DNA of 64,000 nt. Source: Paenibacillus pinihumi DSM 23905 = JCM 16419 (GTDB lineage Bacteria; Bacillota; Bacilli; Paenibacillales; Paenibacillaceae). A program made the translations under genes and the position numbers. Each line of letters opens with the position of its first letter. Positions within the stretch are counted from its first letter, which is position 1. The notes beneath the pieces were generated by a model. That model was not told the origin of the DNA and made no database searches. It saw nothing but the letters and a program-made list of their open reading frames with translations. Positions 34,636-44,030 of the stretch are shown here, piece after piece. The stretch lies in contig NZ_KE383865.1 in assembly GCF_000422505.1 (NCBI RefSeq), positions 654,726-718,725 on the forward strand, written 5' to 3'.

Positions 34636-35343
34636 ATGGATTTGGAAACGGTCATGCAGGAGCTCGAAGCTCTCGGAAAAGAACGTAGCAAGAAGATGTA
34701 CCAGACCAATGGTGCGGAGGAACCGCTTTTTGGTGTAGCCACAGGGGAAATGAAGCCGATCTTCAGGAGAATTAAATTGAATCAGCCATTGGCCGAGCAG
34801 CTCTATGCCACAGGGAATTACGACGCCATGTATTTTGCCGGGATAATTGCGGAGCCGAAAGCGATGACTGAGGCAGATTTTGAACGGTGGATCGACGGCG
34901 CTTATTTTTATATGCTGTCCGATTATGTGGTTGCCGTAACGCTGTCAGAAGCTGATATTGCCCAGGAAGTTGCTGATAAATGGATTGCTAGCGATATGGA
35001 GCTGAAAATGTCGGCGGGCTGGAGCTGCTACTGCTGGCTGCTTGGCAATCGCCCGGACAGTGAATTTTCCGAAGCGAAAATCGCCGATATGCTGGAACTG
35101 GTCAAAAATACGATTCACGATGCTCCCGAACGCGCGAAGTATGCCATGAGCAATTTTTTGTACACGGTGGCGGTATCGTATCAGCCGCTTCATGAAAGGG
35201 CGGTCGAGACTGTAAATGAATTGGGCCCGGTAGAGGTGGGAAGCGGTACTGCTAAAGCCAAGTTCCTGAATACATCAGATAACATTAAAAAAATGATAGA
35301 TAAAGGAAAGCTGGGCTTCAAGCGTAAACATGTAAGGTGTTAG
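34636..35343 (+). CDS. DNA alkylation repair protein (AlkD/HEAT-like)
   Basis: 235 residues. Helical, with the AlkD-family pattern: ERSKKMYQTNGAEEPLFGVA, TGEMKPIFRRIK, YDAMYFAGIIAEP and MKMSAGWSCYCWLLG-like central helices. Relatives are HEAT-repeat DNA glycosylases removing N3- and N7-alkyl purines. The Trp/Asp base-flipping residues are not certain by eye, and some members have other roles. AGGAAGTGG precedes the ATG. Monocistronic. Confidence 0.75.
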   Translation: MDLETVMQELEALGKERSKKMYQTNGAEEPLFGVATGEMKPIFRRIKLNQPLAEQLYATGNYDAMYFAGIIAEPKAMTEADFERWIDGAYFYMLSDYVVAVTLSEADIAQEVADKWIASDMELKMSAGWSCYCWLLGNRPDSEFSEAKIADMLELVKNTIHDAPERAKYAMSNFLYTVAVSYQPLHERAVETVNELGPVEVGSGTAKAKFLNTSDNIKKMIDKGKLGFKRKHVRC

Positions 35344-35373
35344 ATGCTCTTCACATAGCAGCCTTTTCAAAAG

Positions 35374-35661
35374 TCATTCCAGCTCACGGTTGTGTACAAC
35401 AACCGAAATAAAATCACGAACATAATATTCAAGTTTAACGGGGTCATGCGAAGCCAGCATGATCCTGTTTGTTATATTCACTCCTGGAACGATAACCTCT
35501 GCCAATTCTCCTGCCCGGATGAAACGGCTGGCTACAAGTGAGGAAACAAAGCTTATGCCGTAACCGGCTACAACAGCCTGAATGGTCTCATTTAATCCGT
35601 TAAACTCCAGCTCAATGGCAGGCGGCAATTTGCCTGAATTTGCGGCCATGGCAATAGCCAT
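35374..35661 (-). pseudogene. C-terminal fragment of a LysR-type regulator
   Basis: 95 codons containing LEFNGLNETIQAVVAGYGIS, FVSSLVASRFIRAGELAEV and NRIMLASHDP: the last 90 residues of the LysR effector domain. The helix-turn-helix and most of the domain are missing, cut off by the start of the plus-strand membrane protein region at about 35630. Not likely functional. Confidence 0.7.
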
Positions 35662-36433
35662 GTGGGCGTTCCGTGACAGTAATTGGCTCAGGCAGCCGCT
35701 TCATATTTGTCTTGCGCCGACCATCACTTCTTTGATCGGTTTTGCGGTCAACCAGCTTCCGCTGATGTATCTCATGAAAATTGCGCTGACTCTAATTGCC
35801 ATGCTGGTTGTGTTGGCAGTTCTGAGAACAAATTTTGCTCCGTCTCTTGCTACAGGCTTGCTGCCGCTTGTTACGGATGCCCATGACTGGAAGCTTGTTT
35901 TGCTCGTATTTTTGCTTACGTTATTTTTTATGCTCGTTGTCCTTGGATTTCAATTAAATAAAAATTTGAATCCCAAACAAGTGGTGCAGGGCAGACCGGC
36001 CGTAGCTTTTCTCCTTATTATGCTGGGCTGGCTTGCAGTCTGCCTGCTTTTCGGCCTGGAGCAGCTTGCGGCAATTCCGCCTGTCATCGTTGTGGCCTAT
36101 GAAGCCATTCATAAAAGGGAATATGGTGCCAAGGCCGCTTTCAAGCATGGCCTGTCTTTGACCCTGTCAGCAACGATAGGAACCTTGTTATATTTGACTA
36201 TTCCATCATGGACGGCGGTCATTGTATTGGATATCCTGCTGATGTTGCTGGTGTCTCGTACTATGCGAGTTCGCATGCCGGCGCTGTACGCCTTTCCGCT
36301 GTTTCCGTTTATTCTCCCGGTGGAAGCTGTGCGGGGGCTGCCGCTTGCAACCATATGGGCAGTATTATTTACATTTGCCTGTCTATGGATGTACAAAAAA
36401 AGTGCGGGTACGAAAGAAGCTGTTTCTCATTAA
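35615..36433 (+). CDS. Multi-pass membrane protein, 5' end rearranged or uncertain
   Basis: About 270 residues, seven or eight hydrophobic helices. LPEFAAMAIAMWAFR followed by WLRQPLHICLAPTITSLIGF and GLLPLVTDAHDW resembles the start of a family of HPP-like or transporter-like membrane proteins, so nearly the whole protein is present. However, no ribosome binding site precedes ATG 35582 or 35615, and the first 40 codons lie antisense over the LysR fragment. The join may have removed the native promoter. Function unknown. Confidence 0.5.
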   Translation: MAGGNLPEFAAMAIAMWAFRDSNWLRQPLHICLAPTITSLIGFAVNQLPLMYLMKIALTLIAMLVVLAVLRTNFAPSLATGLLPLVTDAHDWKLVLLVFLLTLFFMLVVLGFQLNKNLNPKQVVQGRPAVAFLLIMLGWLAVCLLFGLEQLAAIPPVIVVAYEAIHKREYGAKAAFKHGLSLTLSATIGTLLYLTIPSWTAVIVLDILLMLLVSRTMRVRMPALYAFPLFPFILPVEAVRGLPLATIWAVLFTFACLWMYKKSAGTKEAVSH

Positions 36434-36613
36434 AAAATGGCCTTTATTTGAGAAAGACATAATCAATCTTTTGCGTTTCCGCATCCACAAGAGACAGTAT
36501 ACAAATTGAAACTGACATACCAATCGTACAGTGACTGAAAAAAAAGTGCGTACTTCTCAATACAAGTGAATGTTTTTATACTGGTTAAAAGTGTTGCAAA
36601 GGGGGCTTTCCAG

Positions 36614-38026
36614 TTGGAATATCAAATAACAATGGGTCCATGTAGCTTGCGGCTCGGTGAGCGAATCGATGCCGATCCTATAACCGGCAGACATAAAGCG
36701 GGCAGGAAGCTGCAACAGGAATGGGAGCTTGAGCCAGGCATTTATAGTGCCAGAGAAATTATAAGTGAAGCAAGCACTCTGCTGGAAGCGATTTGCATAC
36801 GGCTTGGCAACGAGGCTGCTGCAGGGACGCTTCTAGACAATGTGCGGGCCAGCTTAGCGACTTCCGGCAGGGAAGCTGCCTTGCCGCTGGATGTATTGGC
36901 GCAGGGCGATCGAGTCAAAAATGAACTGTTGGAGCAAGCGCAAACCATCGGAGCAACGCTTGTCAATTGGGCTCACGAAGCATTTACAGCAAAATCGGGT
37001 GAGCAACGCTATGGTACTGCTGCTTTGGCTGAACTGAAGCTCAGAAGCCGCTGCGAGAAGCACCTGTGGACCCCTGAAGCTGTTGGAATCATGATGGGAC
37101 CAAACGGAAGCACAGAGGTCATGCAGATGTTTAATGAATATTTGCATCAAATGATCCTGCTGCGGGATGCGCTGCTGCCATTTGTGAATTGGGAGCAGGT
37201 GCCAATCGAAATTGGATCAGAAACATCGGGACTACGCTTCATTGAACCTGCAAGAGACCGGTTTACTACCCGACTCATGATGAAAGGCATAGCGCATAAG
37301 GACATCGTTGCGTTTGCAAAAAGCTTGCTGGGAGTAGAGGCAGAGGAGAGTGGCTACGGGTTCCAGTATCACTTGGGGACAGTACTGCCTGCAATGATCG
37401 GCGGAACGCTGCCGGCTGCACCGGGCAGCTTGCTGCGCTGGCATTCTGCCAGACTCGTAAGCTCTCCCATCACGGATACGGCGGCCGGGCAGGAAAAGCA
37501 GAGCTTTATATTTGTTTATGCTTATGAGGACTATGAGGCCGCGCCTCGCAGTTATATCGATACGGGGAAAGATGCAAGTGCTGCGGCATGCTCCTTCAGC
37601 GAAGAGGCCGAAATCATCCCGGCCTTGATGGGCAGTGACCACATCGTTCTTACCTTGCAGTTGTTAAGCGGCAGCAGTGCATATGCTGTTGATGTCGGAC
37701 AAATGACAAGGGGATACCGATATATGTACCGTCCCGATAGCGGGACTGAAGGAGGCAATGCCGGTCCGGACTGTTCCACATGGACACAGCATTCCGCGGC
37801 GGATGTACTGAAGGTACAGGGACTTGCGTCATTTGGGGACGGTGTGCACTATACATCAGCTGACGGGAATCCCCTTGTATTACTGGCCTTGCTGGGCAAG
37901 TTATATCCGCAAAACATCGTCTTCCTGGAAAGCGGCCGGATTGGCAGCGATAACGAAGTTGCGAAAGCGCTGCATGCCGGCAAGCATTTTGGAGCGAAGG
38001 TTTTGCTGAGTGTCGGCAGCGACTGA
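36614..38026 (+). CDS. Unrecognised 470-residue protein
   Basis: Start TTG 36614, because AAGGGGG sits eight bases upstream; an in-frame ATG at 36566 lacks a site. No signal peptide or membrane helix. The sequence is Ala/Glu-rich in the N-terminal half, with long helices (residues 40-190). More mixed strand content follows, including YRYMYRPDSG and the repeated-looking segments ALMGSDHIVLTLQLL and ALLGKLYPQNIVFLESG. I recognise no domain. It is flanked by a rearranged membrane gene and a convergent HxlR regulator. Length and codon pattern argue for a real gene. Confidence 0.6.
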   Translation: MEYQITMGPCSLRLGERIDADPITGRHKAGRKLQQEWELEPGIYSAREIISEASTLLEAICIRLGNEAAAGTLLDNVRASLATSGREAALPLDVLAQGDRVKNELLEQAQTIGATLVNWAHEAFTAKSGEQRYGTAALAELKLRSRCEKHLWTPEAVGIMMGPNGSTEVMQMFNEYLHQMILLRDALLPFVNWEQVPIEIGSETSGLRFIEPARDRFTTRLMMKGIAHKDIVAFAKSLLGVEAEESGYGFQYHLGTVLPAMIGGTLPAAPGSLLRWHSARLVSSPITDTAAGQEKQSFIFVYAYEDYEAAPRSYIDTGKDASAAACSFSEEAEIIPALMGSDHIVLTLQLLSGSSAYAVDVGQMTRGYRYMYRPDSGTEGGNAGPDCSTWTQHSAADVLKVQGLASFGDGVHYTSADGNPLVLLALLGKLYPQNIVFLESGRIGSDNEVAKALHAGKHFGAKVLLSVGSD

Positions 38027-38051
38027 TTGCAGACCGGTTTGAACCATAGGG

Positions 38052-38426
38052 TTATTGTTTATTGACCGCCGCGCCTGGTGCAGGATTCGAGGCTGCGTCC
38101 GGAAATTGCTGCATGTAGTCCACTCCGAATTCACACAGCTGATCCAAAAACTGTACGAGACGCTCACCCAGCTCAGTAAGCGAATATTCTACCTTAGGAG
38201 GGACAACTGCATATACCTTTCGCTTAATCAGCCCGTCGTTTTCCAGGTCCCTTAATTGAATCGTCAGCATTTTTTGCGTAATTGCGGGCATTAATTTTTG
38301 CAGTTCATTAAAGCGGTAAGTATTATCCGACAAGTAGCCCAAAATTAATGGCTTCCACTTGCCGCTAATTAATCCCAGCGTAACTTCCGAAGTGCAAATT
38401 ATGTTGCGGTTGCGATAGGAGACCAT
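38052..38426 (-). CDS. HxlR-family transcriptional regulator
   Basis: 124 residues, a single winged helix. LGLISGKWKPLILGYL, FNELQKLMPAITQKMLTIQL and LRDLENDGLIKRKVY are the HxlR signatures. Such proteins respond to electrophiles or metabolites, and usually control the neighbouring divergent gene. Here that is the LplA-type binding protein 150 bases away, an unusual target, so the true target may be elsewhere. Confidence 0.88.
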   Translation of the reverse strand: MVSYRNRNIICTSEVTLGLISGKWKPLILGYLSDNTYRFNELQKLMPAITQKMLTIQLRDLENDGLIKRKVYAVVPPKVEYSLTELGERLVQFLDQLCEFGVDYMQQFPDAASNPAPGAAVNKQ

Positions 38427-38578
38427 AGCATGAACACCTTCTTTTTTTTGTATAAAATCCTACTATTTAAATCTGTTTAATGCTAGTTTATCAAATTTGC
38501 TAATTTCGTTTCAAGCTGTCCCGACAAAGAATCCGTTATTTTGTGTACTTATTTTATTATTAGGAGTCGATTCTCATT

Positions 38579-40207
38579 ATGTTTGCTGTTAAAAAATATA
38601 CTTTCTTGCCAATCATTCTGATTGTGCTGCTGCTGACTGCTGCTTGCTCGGGAACATCCGGCAGTACACCGCGCAATTCCAGTGAGCAGAATCAAGCAGA
38701 GACTGCCCAGCCGGCAGATGGACAGCCCCTCTATCCGATCCAAACGGACATCGAGCTGAGCTACTGGCTCCAATCGCCAACGACACTCAAACCGAGCATT
38801 CATGATATTCCCTTTTATCAGGAGTGGCAGAAACGGATTGGTGTGCCGCTTCGCTTCTCCGAGGTGTCCCCGGCTCAGGCTGGCGAAGCTTTCAGCGTGC
38901 TGCTGTCATCCGGCAATCTGCCCGATATTATTGAATATAACTGGTTGTCAGGCATACCCGGCGGACCCGAAAAAGCGCTCAAGGACGGTTATATTATCAG
39001 ATTGAATGAACTCATAGACCAGTATGCGCCTAACCTCAAAACGTTTTTGCAGGCCCATCCCGAGCTGGACAAGCTGGTCAAGACGGACAATGGCGATTAT
39101 TATGCATTTCCGTTTCTTAAGGAAGGCGGCATGACAACGCAATGGGCCGGACCGGTGCTGCGCAAAGACTGGCTGGAGGAGCTGGAGCTGCCCGTGCCTG
39201 AAACGATTGATGAATGGCATACCGTACTGACAGCATTTAAAGAACGCAAAGGAGCCAAGGTTCCGCTCACGTTCAGCAGTCAAACGAATGTGCTGCAAGG
39301 CTTCCTGGATGGGGCATTTATTGGCGCATTTGGCGTCATTCGGGGTTTCTACATTGACGAAGGCAAAGTACAGTACGGACCGCTGCAGCCGGGATATAAG
39401 CAGTTTATGGCGACGATGAGCAATTGGCGCGAGGAAGGGCTGCTTGATCCCAACTTCTCTCAAAACGACCGTAAAACACAGGATGCACACATTATGACAG
39501 GTGCGGCGGGAGCTACCTACTCTTCCGGCGCCAATATTGACAAATGGGAAGCAGCCTTGCAGACGGAAGATAAGCAAGCGGCCTTTATCTTTGCTCCTTA
39601 TCCGGTCTTGAAGCACGGGGATACCCCAAAGTTTGGTCAGGAAGCGTGGCTGTACGGTGCGGAAGGGTCGGCTGCCGTATCGGCTACGAGCAAGCATGCC
39701 AAGCTGGCGGTTCAATTGCTTGATTATGCCTATAGTGAAGAAGGATATTTGTTATTTAATTATGGAACGGAAGGGCAGTCCTATACTTTGAAAAACGGAA
39801 AGCCGGAGTTAACAGAGCTGATCACGAACAATCCCGATCATTTGTCTTATCTGGAGGCACTGTCCCTTTACACACATACCGTCAACCCGGGTCCCTATGT
39901 TGGTTCCAAGGAGCTGATTGGACGGCTCGCCATTACGAATGAGGATCATAATTATGATCGCTGGAAAACGGATAATTTGAAGCATGTTTTGCCGCCTGTA
40001 TCCATTTCGGCAGAGGAATCCAATGAGTATGCACGTATCATGACTGACGTAAATACACTTGTTGACGAAACGACGCTCAAGGTGATTCTTGGAACGGTAC
40101 CGGCGGAAGAGGCTCACCGTGATCTTGCGGCCAAACTAGATGCACTTGGTATTCAACGTGCGCTGGAAATTCAACAGGCTGCGTATAATCGCTTTCTGAA
40201 CAGATGA
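38579..40207 (+). CDS. Sugar-binding lipoprotein, LplA type (second copy)
   Basis: 542 residues, TAGGAG upstream of the ATG. Lipobox LLTAACSG with Cys about 23, then a Ser/Asn/Gln linker. Mature signatures: LSYWLQSPTTLKPS, LPDIIEYNWLSG, TDNGDYYAFPFLKEGG and the C-terminal helix pattern. It lies first in its operon, opposite to the copy at 32 kb, and the two proteins differ widely, so they likely bind different sugars. It ends four bases into the next gene's start. Confidence 0.88.
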   Translation: MFAVKKYTFLPIILIVLLLTAACSGTSGSTPRNSSEQNQAETAQPADGQPLYPIQTDIELSYWLQSPTTLKPSIHDIPFYQEWQKRIGVPLRFSEVSPAQAGEAFSVLLSSGNLPDIIEYNWLSGIPGGPEKALKDGYIIRLNELIDQYAPNLKTFLQAHPELDKLVKTDNGDYYAFPFLKEGGMTTQWAGPVLRKDWLEELELPVPETIDEWHTVLTAFKERKGAKVPLTFSSQTNVLQGFLDGAFIGAFGVIRGFYIDEGKVQYGPLQPGYKQFMATMSNWREEGLLDPNFSQNDRKTQDAHIMTGAAGATYSSGANIDKWEAALQTEDKQAAFIFAPYPVLKHGDTPKFGQEAWLYGAEGSAAVSATSKHAKLAVQLLDYAYSEEGYLLFNYGTEGQSYTLKNGKPELTELITNNPDHLSYLEALSLYTHTVNPGPYVGSKELIGRLAITNEDHNYDRWKTDNLKHVLPPVSISAEESNEYARIMTDVNTLVDETTLKVILGTVPAEEAHRDLAAKLDALGIQRALEIQQAAYNRFLNR

Positions 40208-41115
40208 ACAAAGAGCGCATCGTTAAAGACTTTAAGCGCAACAAGTGGCTTTATGCACTCGCATTGCCGATTGTCGCTTATTACGTCGTGTTTCAATATT
40301 TTCCAATGCTGGGCGCGGTCATTGCCTTTCAGCATTACTCGCCGATGAAGGGGATCTTGGGCAGTGAGTGGGCGGGTTTAAGCCATTTTGTCGCATTTTT
40401 TGACAGTTACTATTTTGGGCGATTAATTCGCAACACCCTTTATTTGAGCGTCTATTCCCTGTTGTTTGAGTTCTCAGCTCCAATTGTGCTGGCACTGTTC
40501 ATGAACGAGATCCGGTTCCGGTTTTTCAAATCCTTGGTACAAACGGTTTCGTTTCTGCCCTATTTCGTATCGCTGATTGTCGTCGGGGGCATAATCAAAG
40601 ACTTGACCCGCAGCGGCGGCTTGATCAATGCCGCCTATACATGGCTCACAGGCGGGAGCGGCCAGGACATGCTGCAGCAGCCGGAACTATTTCGGACAAT
40701 CTACGTTTTGTCTGAAATTTGGCAGCGTGCCGGCTGGGAATCGATTATTTATTTGGCGGCATTGGCTACCATCCCCATACAACAATATGAGGCAGCGCGC
40801 ATAGACGGAGCAAGCCGCTGGCGGCAAATGATCAGCATCACCTTGCCGGGACTGCTCCCGACAATTGTAATTATGCTTATTTTGCGGGTGGGTCATATGC
40901 TGGATATCGGGTATGAAAAAATACTGCTGCTGTACAATCCCGTTATTTACGATACAGCAGACGTTATTTCCACCTTCGTCTATCGCAAAGGATTGCTGGA
41001 TTACGACTGGAGCTTCAGCTCAGCTGTCGGATTATTTAATTCAACAATCAGCCTGCTTTTGCTTCTCATAGCCAATTGGGTCAGCCGAAAAACTACCGGC
41101 AACAGCTTGTGGTAA
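40204..41115 (+). CDS. Sugar ABC transporter permease, LplB type (second copy)
   Basis: 303 residues, start overlapping the previous stop (ATGA). Six membrane segments, FQYFPMLGAVIAFQHYSP near the N-terminus and EAA loop YEAARIDGASRWRQM. Partner of the next permease; shared ATPase expected elsewhere. Confidence 0.9.
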   Translation: MNKERIVKDFKRNKWLYALALPIVAYYVVFQYFPMLGAVIAFQHYSPMKGILGSEWAGLSHFVAFFDSYYFGRLIRNTLYLSVYSLLFEFSAPIVLALFMNEIRFRFFKSLVQTVSFLPYFVSLIVVGGIIKDLTRSGGLINAAYTWLTGGSGQDMLQQPELFRTIYVLSEIWQRAGWESIIYLAALATIPIQQYEAARIDGASRWRQMISITLPGLLPTIVIMLILRVGHMLDIGYEKILLLYNPVIYDTADVISTFVYRKGLLDYDWSFSSAVGLFNSTISLLLLLIANWVSRKTTGNSLW

Positions 41116-41128
41116 GGGAGAGAATGAA

Positions 41129-41992
41129 TTGCCAGACCGCATCCTTAATATCGTTGTATATTTGTCGTTAATTGTCCTAATAGCCGTTACCTGTTATCCA
41201 TTACTTTATGTGTTGTCTGCTTCATTAAGCGATGGCGATCGTCTGATGACCGCCGGAGGCTTGCTATGGAAGCCGCTTGGTTTCAGCACATTAGCCTACG
41301 AGCGGGCGCTTGCTAATCCGGCGCTTTGGAGGGGGTACTGGAACACGCTGCTGCTGGTTGTTGGAGGCATTTTGTTAAATCTCAGCATGATGATTGTCGG
41401 GGCCTATGTGCTTTCACGACGGAATGTGCTGTGGAATAAAGTTTTCATAAAGCTAATTGTAGTGACGATGTTTTTTAATGCCGGACTCATCCCATTCTAT
41501 TTGGTGGTGAAAGGAATCGGCATGATGAACACGCTATGGGCGTTGCTCATCCCGTTTGCAATTAAAACCTTTCATCTAATCATTATGCGCACTGCCTTTT
41601 TGTCACTGCCGCCCGAGCTCGAGGAGTCCGCGCAAATCGACGGCGCCAATCACCGGGACATGCTTGTCAAGCTGGTCGTTCCGCTGTCCATGCCGGTCAT
41701 TAGCGTCATTATGTTGTATACCGCAGTTGATAAATGGAACATGTGGTTTATCCCGTCCGTGTTTATTCAGGACCGTATGCTGTATCCTCTGCAGCTTGTA
41801 TTGCGTGAAATATTGATTAATAATGTTACAGATTCGATTTCGATTGGGGCAAGTGTCGGCGAAGCCCGCAAAATCGGCGAGACGATCAAATATGCTACAA
41901 TCATGCTGACTACCTTGCCCGTCCTGTTTATTTACCCGTTCCTGCAAAAATATTTTGTAAAAGGCGCATTGGTTGGCGCGGTCAAAGGATAA
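41129..41992 (+). CDS. Sugar ABC transporter permease, YtcP type (second copy)
   Basis: 287 residues from TTG 41129, with AAGGGAGAG eight bases upstream. Six membrane segments; EESAQIDGANHRDMLVK EAA loop; C-terminus FVKGALVGAVKG. Last gene of the operon, followed by a hairpin at 42028. Confidence 0.9.
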   Translation: MPDRILNIVVYLSLIVLIAVTCYPLLYVLSASLSDGDRLMTAGGLLWKPLGFSTLAYERALANPALWRGYWNTLLLVVGGILLNLSMMIVGAYVLSRRNVLWNKVFIKLIVVTMFFNAGLIPFYLVVKGIGMMNTLWALLIPFAIKTFHLIIMRTAFLSLPPELEESAQIDGANHRDMLVKLVVPLSMPVISVIMLYTAVDKWNMWFIPSVFIQDRMLYPLQLVLREILINNVTDSISIGASVGEARKIGETIKYATIMLTTLPVLFIYPFLQKYFVKGALVGAVKG

Positions 41993-42027
41993 TTGCCAGC
42001 TCAGGGCTGTTCCGCAATGAAATAGGC

Positions 42028-42084
42028 TCCCCTTTAAGTAGACACGGTAACTCATTAAACGGTCTGCTTGGAGGGGAATTTTTA
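42028..42084 (+). terminator. Intrinsic terminator of the second lpl-type operon
   Basis: TCCCCT / AGGGGA, extended by AAG.AGAC / GTCT.CTT, with ATTTTTATT tail. The TAAGTAGACA part resembles ends of IS3-type elements, so it may be a domesticated insertion scar. Confidence 0.65.
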
Positions 42085-42200
42085 TTAGTTGTACGGTGCA
42101 ACAACCGAGTCAATGCCATAGCTCTGGCCGATCGGACCAAATTCCATTCCTAAAAATCCATAGACATGATTTTCGTTTACTGCTTTAAGATTTTTCAAGC
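42085..42200 (-). pseudogene. Possible C-terminal scrap of a minus-strand gene
   Basis: 38 codons ending at TAA 42085: NLKAVNENHVYGFLGMEFG, then IGQSYGIDSVVA. The pattern resembles the end of an iron-siderophore binding protein or similar, but too little is left to be sure. No start is visible. Confidence 0.3.
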
Positions 42201-42371
42201 AAATAATGATATAGTAATAGTTGGAATATTATCCAATTGAAGTTGATTTATAAATAAATAAGCCTTTTAATAAGTGATTCATTATGCATATTCCAAACTC
42301 TTATAAGAAAACCCAAGTCAATTTCCTATCAAGGCCTATCAAAAAACCAATCATTTGAGGGAGGTTATAAG

Positions 42372-42728
42372 ATGAATCCAATTCTTAATCAAATCGGGGC
42401 CATATTTATTCCTGTAGCTGATATTGAGCGTGCGCGTGACTGGTATTGTGACCTGTTAGGGCTGCCTAATGACGGGGAGATTATAGCCGGACACCTGTAT
42501 GTCATTCCGATGCAGGGACAAGCGCTTAATGTTGTATTGGATAGCAAAATTTATTCAGAAGACGATGTATTCAAGGTTCCTGCCTTTCATTTTAACACGG
42601 ATCATATTGAGGACGCTTATGCATACATGCAATCCAAAAATGTACAGTTGACAACCGCAATCGAGCACGGTCACTGGTTTGGCTTCAAAGACCCGGACGG
42701 AAACGAGCTGATGGTTTGCAAGTGCTAG
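42372..42728 (+). CDS. VOC (glyoxalase/dioxygenase fold) family protein
   Basis: 118 residues, start preceded by GAGGGAGG. One VOC beta-alpha-beta-beta-beta pair: GAIFIPVADIERARDWYCDL near the N-terminus and WFGFKDPDGNELMVCK at the end, where Glu is a typical metal ligand. Single-domain VOC proteins act as dimers in resistance or detoxification; the substrate cannot be told. Monocistronic, with a terminator downstream. Confidence 0.88.
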   Translation: MNPILNQIGAIFIPVADIERARDWYCDLLGLPNDGEIIAGHLYVIPMQGQALNVVLDSKIYSEDDVFKVPAFHFNTDHIEDAYAYMQSKNVQLTTAIEHGHWFGFKDPDGNELMVCKC

Positions 42729-42863
42729 CTTGTAAGGAGTGATAAGCTCGGATTAATCGCCTAATTTCATAGGATTAGGTTTATTCCTGATAACATTAAT
42801 AGTCCATCTATGTTTTAAATTTTTGGCTATGTTAAATTCTAATGTTGATATTTGACCATAAGA

Positions 42864-42892
42864 AAACCGCCTTCGTTGAAAAGGCGGTTTAT
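42864..42892. terminator. Bidirectional intrinsic terminator
   Basis: AAACCGCCTT-CGTTGA-AAGGCGGTTT, between the VOC gene and the convergent kinase gene. Confidence 0.8.
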
Positions 42893-43043
42893 TGCTATCG
42901 TGTCCCGTTAGCGCAACGACTTACTCTGTTGAATTTCGTGTTCCTCAACATAAAGCGGCATCAGAGAAGGCGGATCGTACCTTATCGCGGCCTTTAAACG
43001 ACAAAATGGTGCCGATAGCCATAGCCCCAACGAAATAATGAGC

Positions 43044-43958
43044 CTAATCCGACAGTGCCCGCATGATGTTGGATTTCGCCTCTGCCGCAATCACTTCATT
43101 CCCGTCATCGACCGCTTGCATTAAGATCAGTATGGGGATGTATACCGCGATCAGCCGCGCCAGCAGTTTCGTTTCCTCGTCCGCTCCTCCGTACGTTTCG
43201 AAAAACACGCCACGAGCGTAAGGTGGTAAAAAGCTATAAGCAACGCTCAAATCGCAAGCCGGATGGCCTACGCTCAGATCGCCCCAATCAATGATGCCGG
43301 AAACGATCCCGCTCTCATTCACAAGCATATTTTTGAAATGAAGATCGCCATGTAGCAGTGCATTCACCGCCTCGACACGGTCCTTTTGCAGCCTGCTAAT
43401 ATACGCTTCGATCACACCGGACTCCTCCGGCGACAAGTGTTCAACAACCTTCGATAGAAAGCCCTCCAATTTCACTTTGCGCGATGCTATGTCTGTCAAG
43501 CTTCGATGATCTTGCTGAACTCCGCACTTCAGCGCCGCCTGCACCGGAAACTCATGCAATCTCCGCAAAAATTTCGCCAGCGTCTCTGCCGATAAAGCCC
43601 GGCGTTCTTCCGTCAAACCGATGGGGAAATCTCCTGGCACGTAGGCATAGCCAAGAAATGGTGCCGGGTATTCGTTACTTGCTTCGCCATAAAACAACGG
43701 TTTCGGATAGTGGATGGTCATATATGCCTCCAGCTTCGGCAGCAGCTTCCCTTCCATACGAATCGAGCCAACTGCAATCGTTCTTCTTGGAAACCGGAAC
43801 ACGTACTCGTCACCGATGAGAAAAACCGTATTGTCCCAGCCCCAGCCCAATCGCTTCACTTGCTTCGATGACAGCTGAGGGAATTGTCTGCCGATCAGCG
43901 TCCGCGCCTGCTCTTCGTTAACCTCCCACTCCGCATCCCATACATTCGTTCCTCCCAT
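43044..43958 (-). CDS. Aminoglycoside phosphotransferase (APH)-family kinase
   Basis: 304 residues. GWDNTVFLIGDEYVFRFPRR is the nucleotide-binding strand pair with its Lys/Arg region. NALLHGDLHFKNMLV is the catalytic loop (Asp and Asn) and SGIIDWGDLSVGHPACDL the metal-binding Asp. This fits APH(3')-like small-molecule kinases such as macrolide 2'-phosphotransferase relatives. Whether it confers resistance or phosphorylates a metabolite such as a sugar or choline is open. The sequence is more GC-rich than the IS element that follows. Confidence 0.85.
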   Translation of the reverse strand: MGGTNVWDAEWEVNEEQARTLIGRQFPQLSSKQVKRLGWGWDNTVFLIGDEYVFRFPRRTIAVGSIRMEGKLLPKLEAYMTIHYPKPLFYGEASNEYPAPFLGYAYVPGDFPIGLTEERRALSAETLAKFLRRLHEFPVQAALKCGVQQDHRSLTDIASRKVKLEGFLSKVVEHLSPEESGVIEAYISRLQKDRVEAVNALLHGDLHFKNMLVNESGIVSGIIDWGDLSVGHPACDLSVAYSFLPPYARGVFFETYGGADEETKLLARLIAVYIPILILMQAVDDGNEVIAAEAKSNIMRALSD

Positions 43959-44030
43959 GAAATGTCTGCCTCCTCGTTCCTTACTTTATTTAGACGTTTA
44001 CATTCCCTAAAAGTTACGCATAACTGCCCG

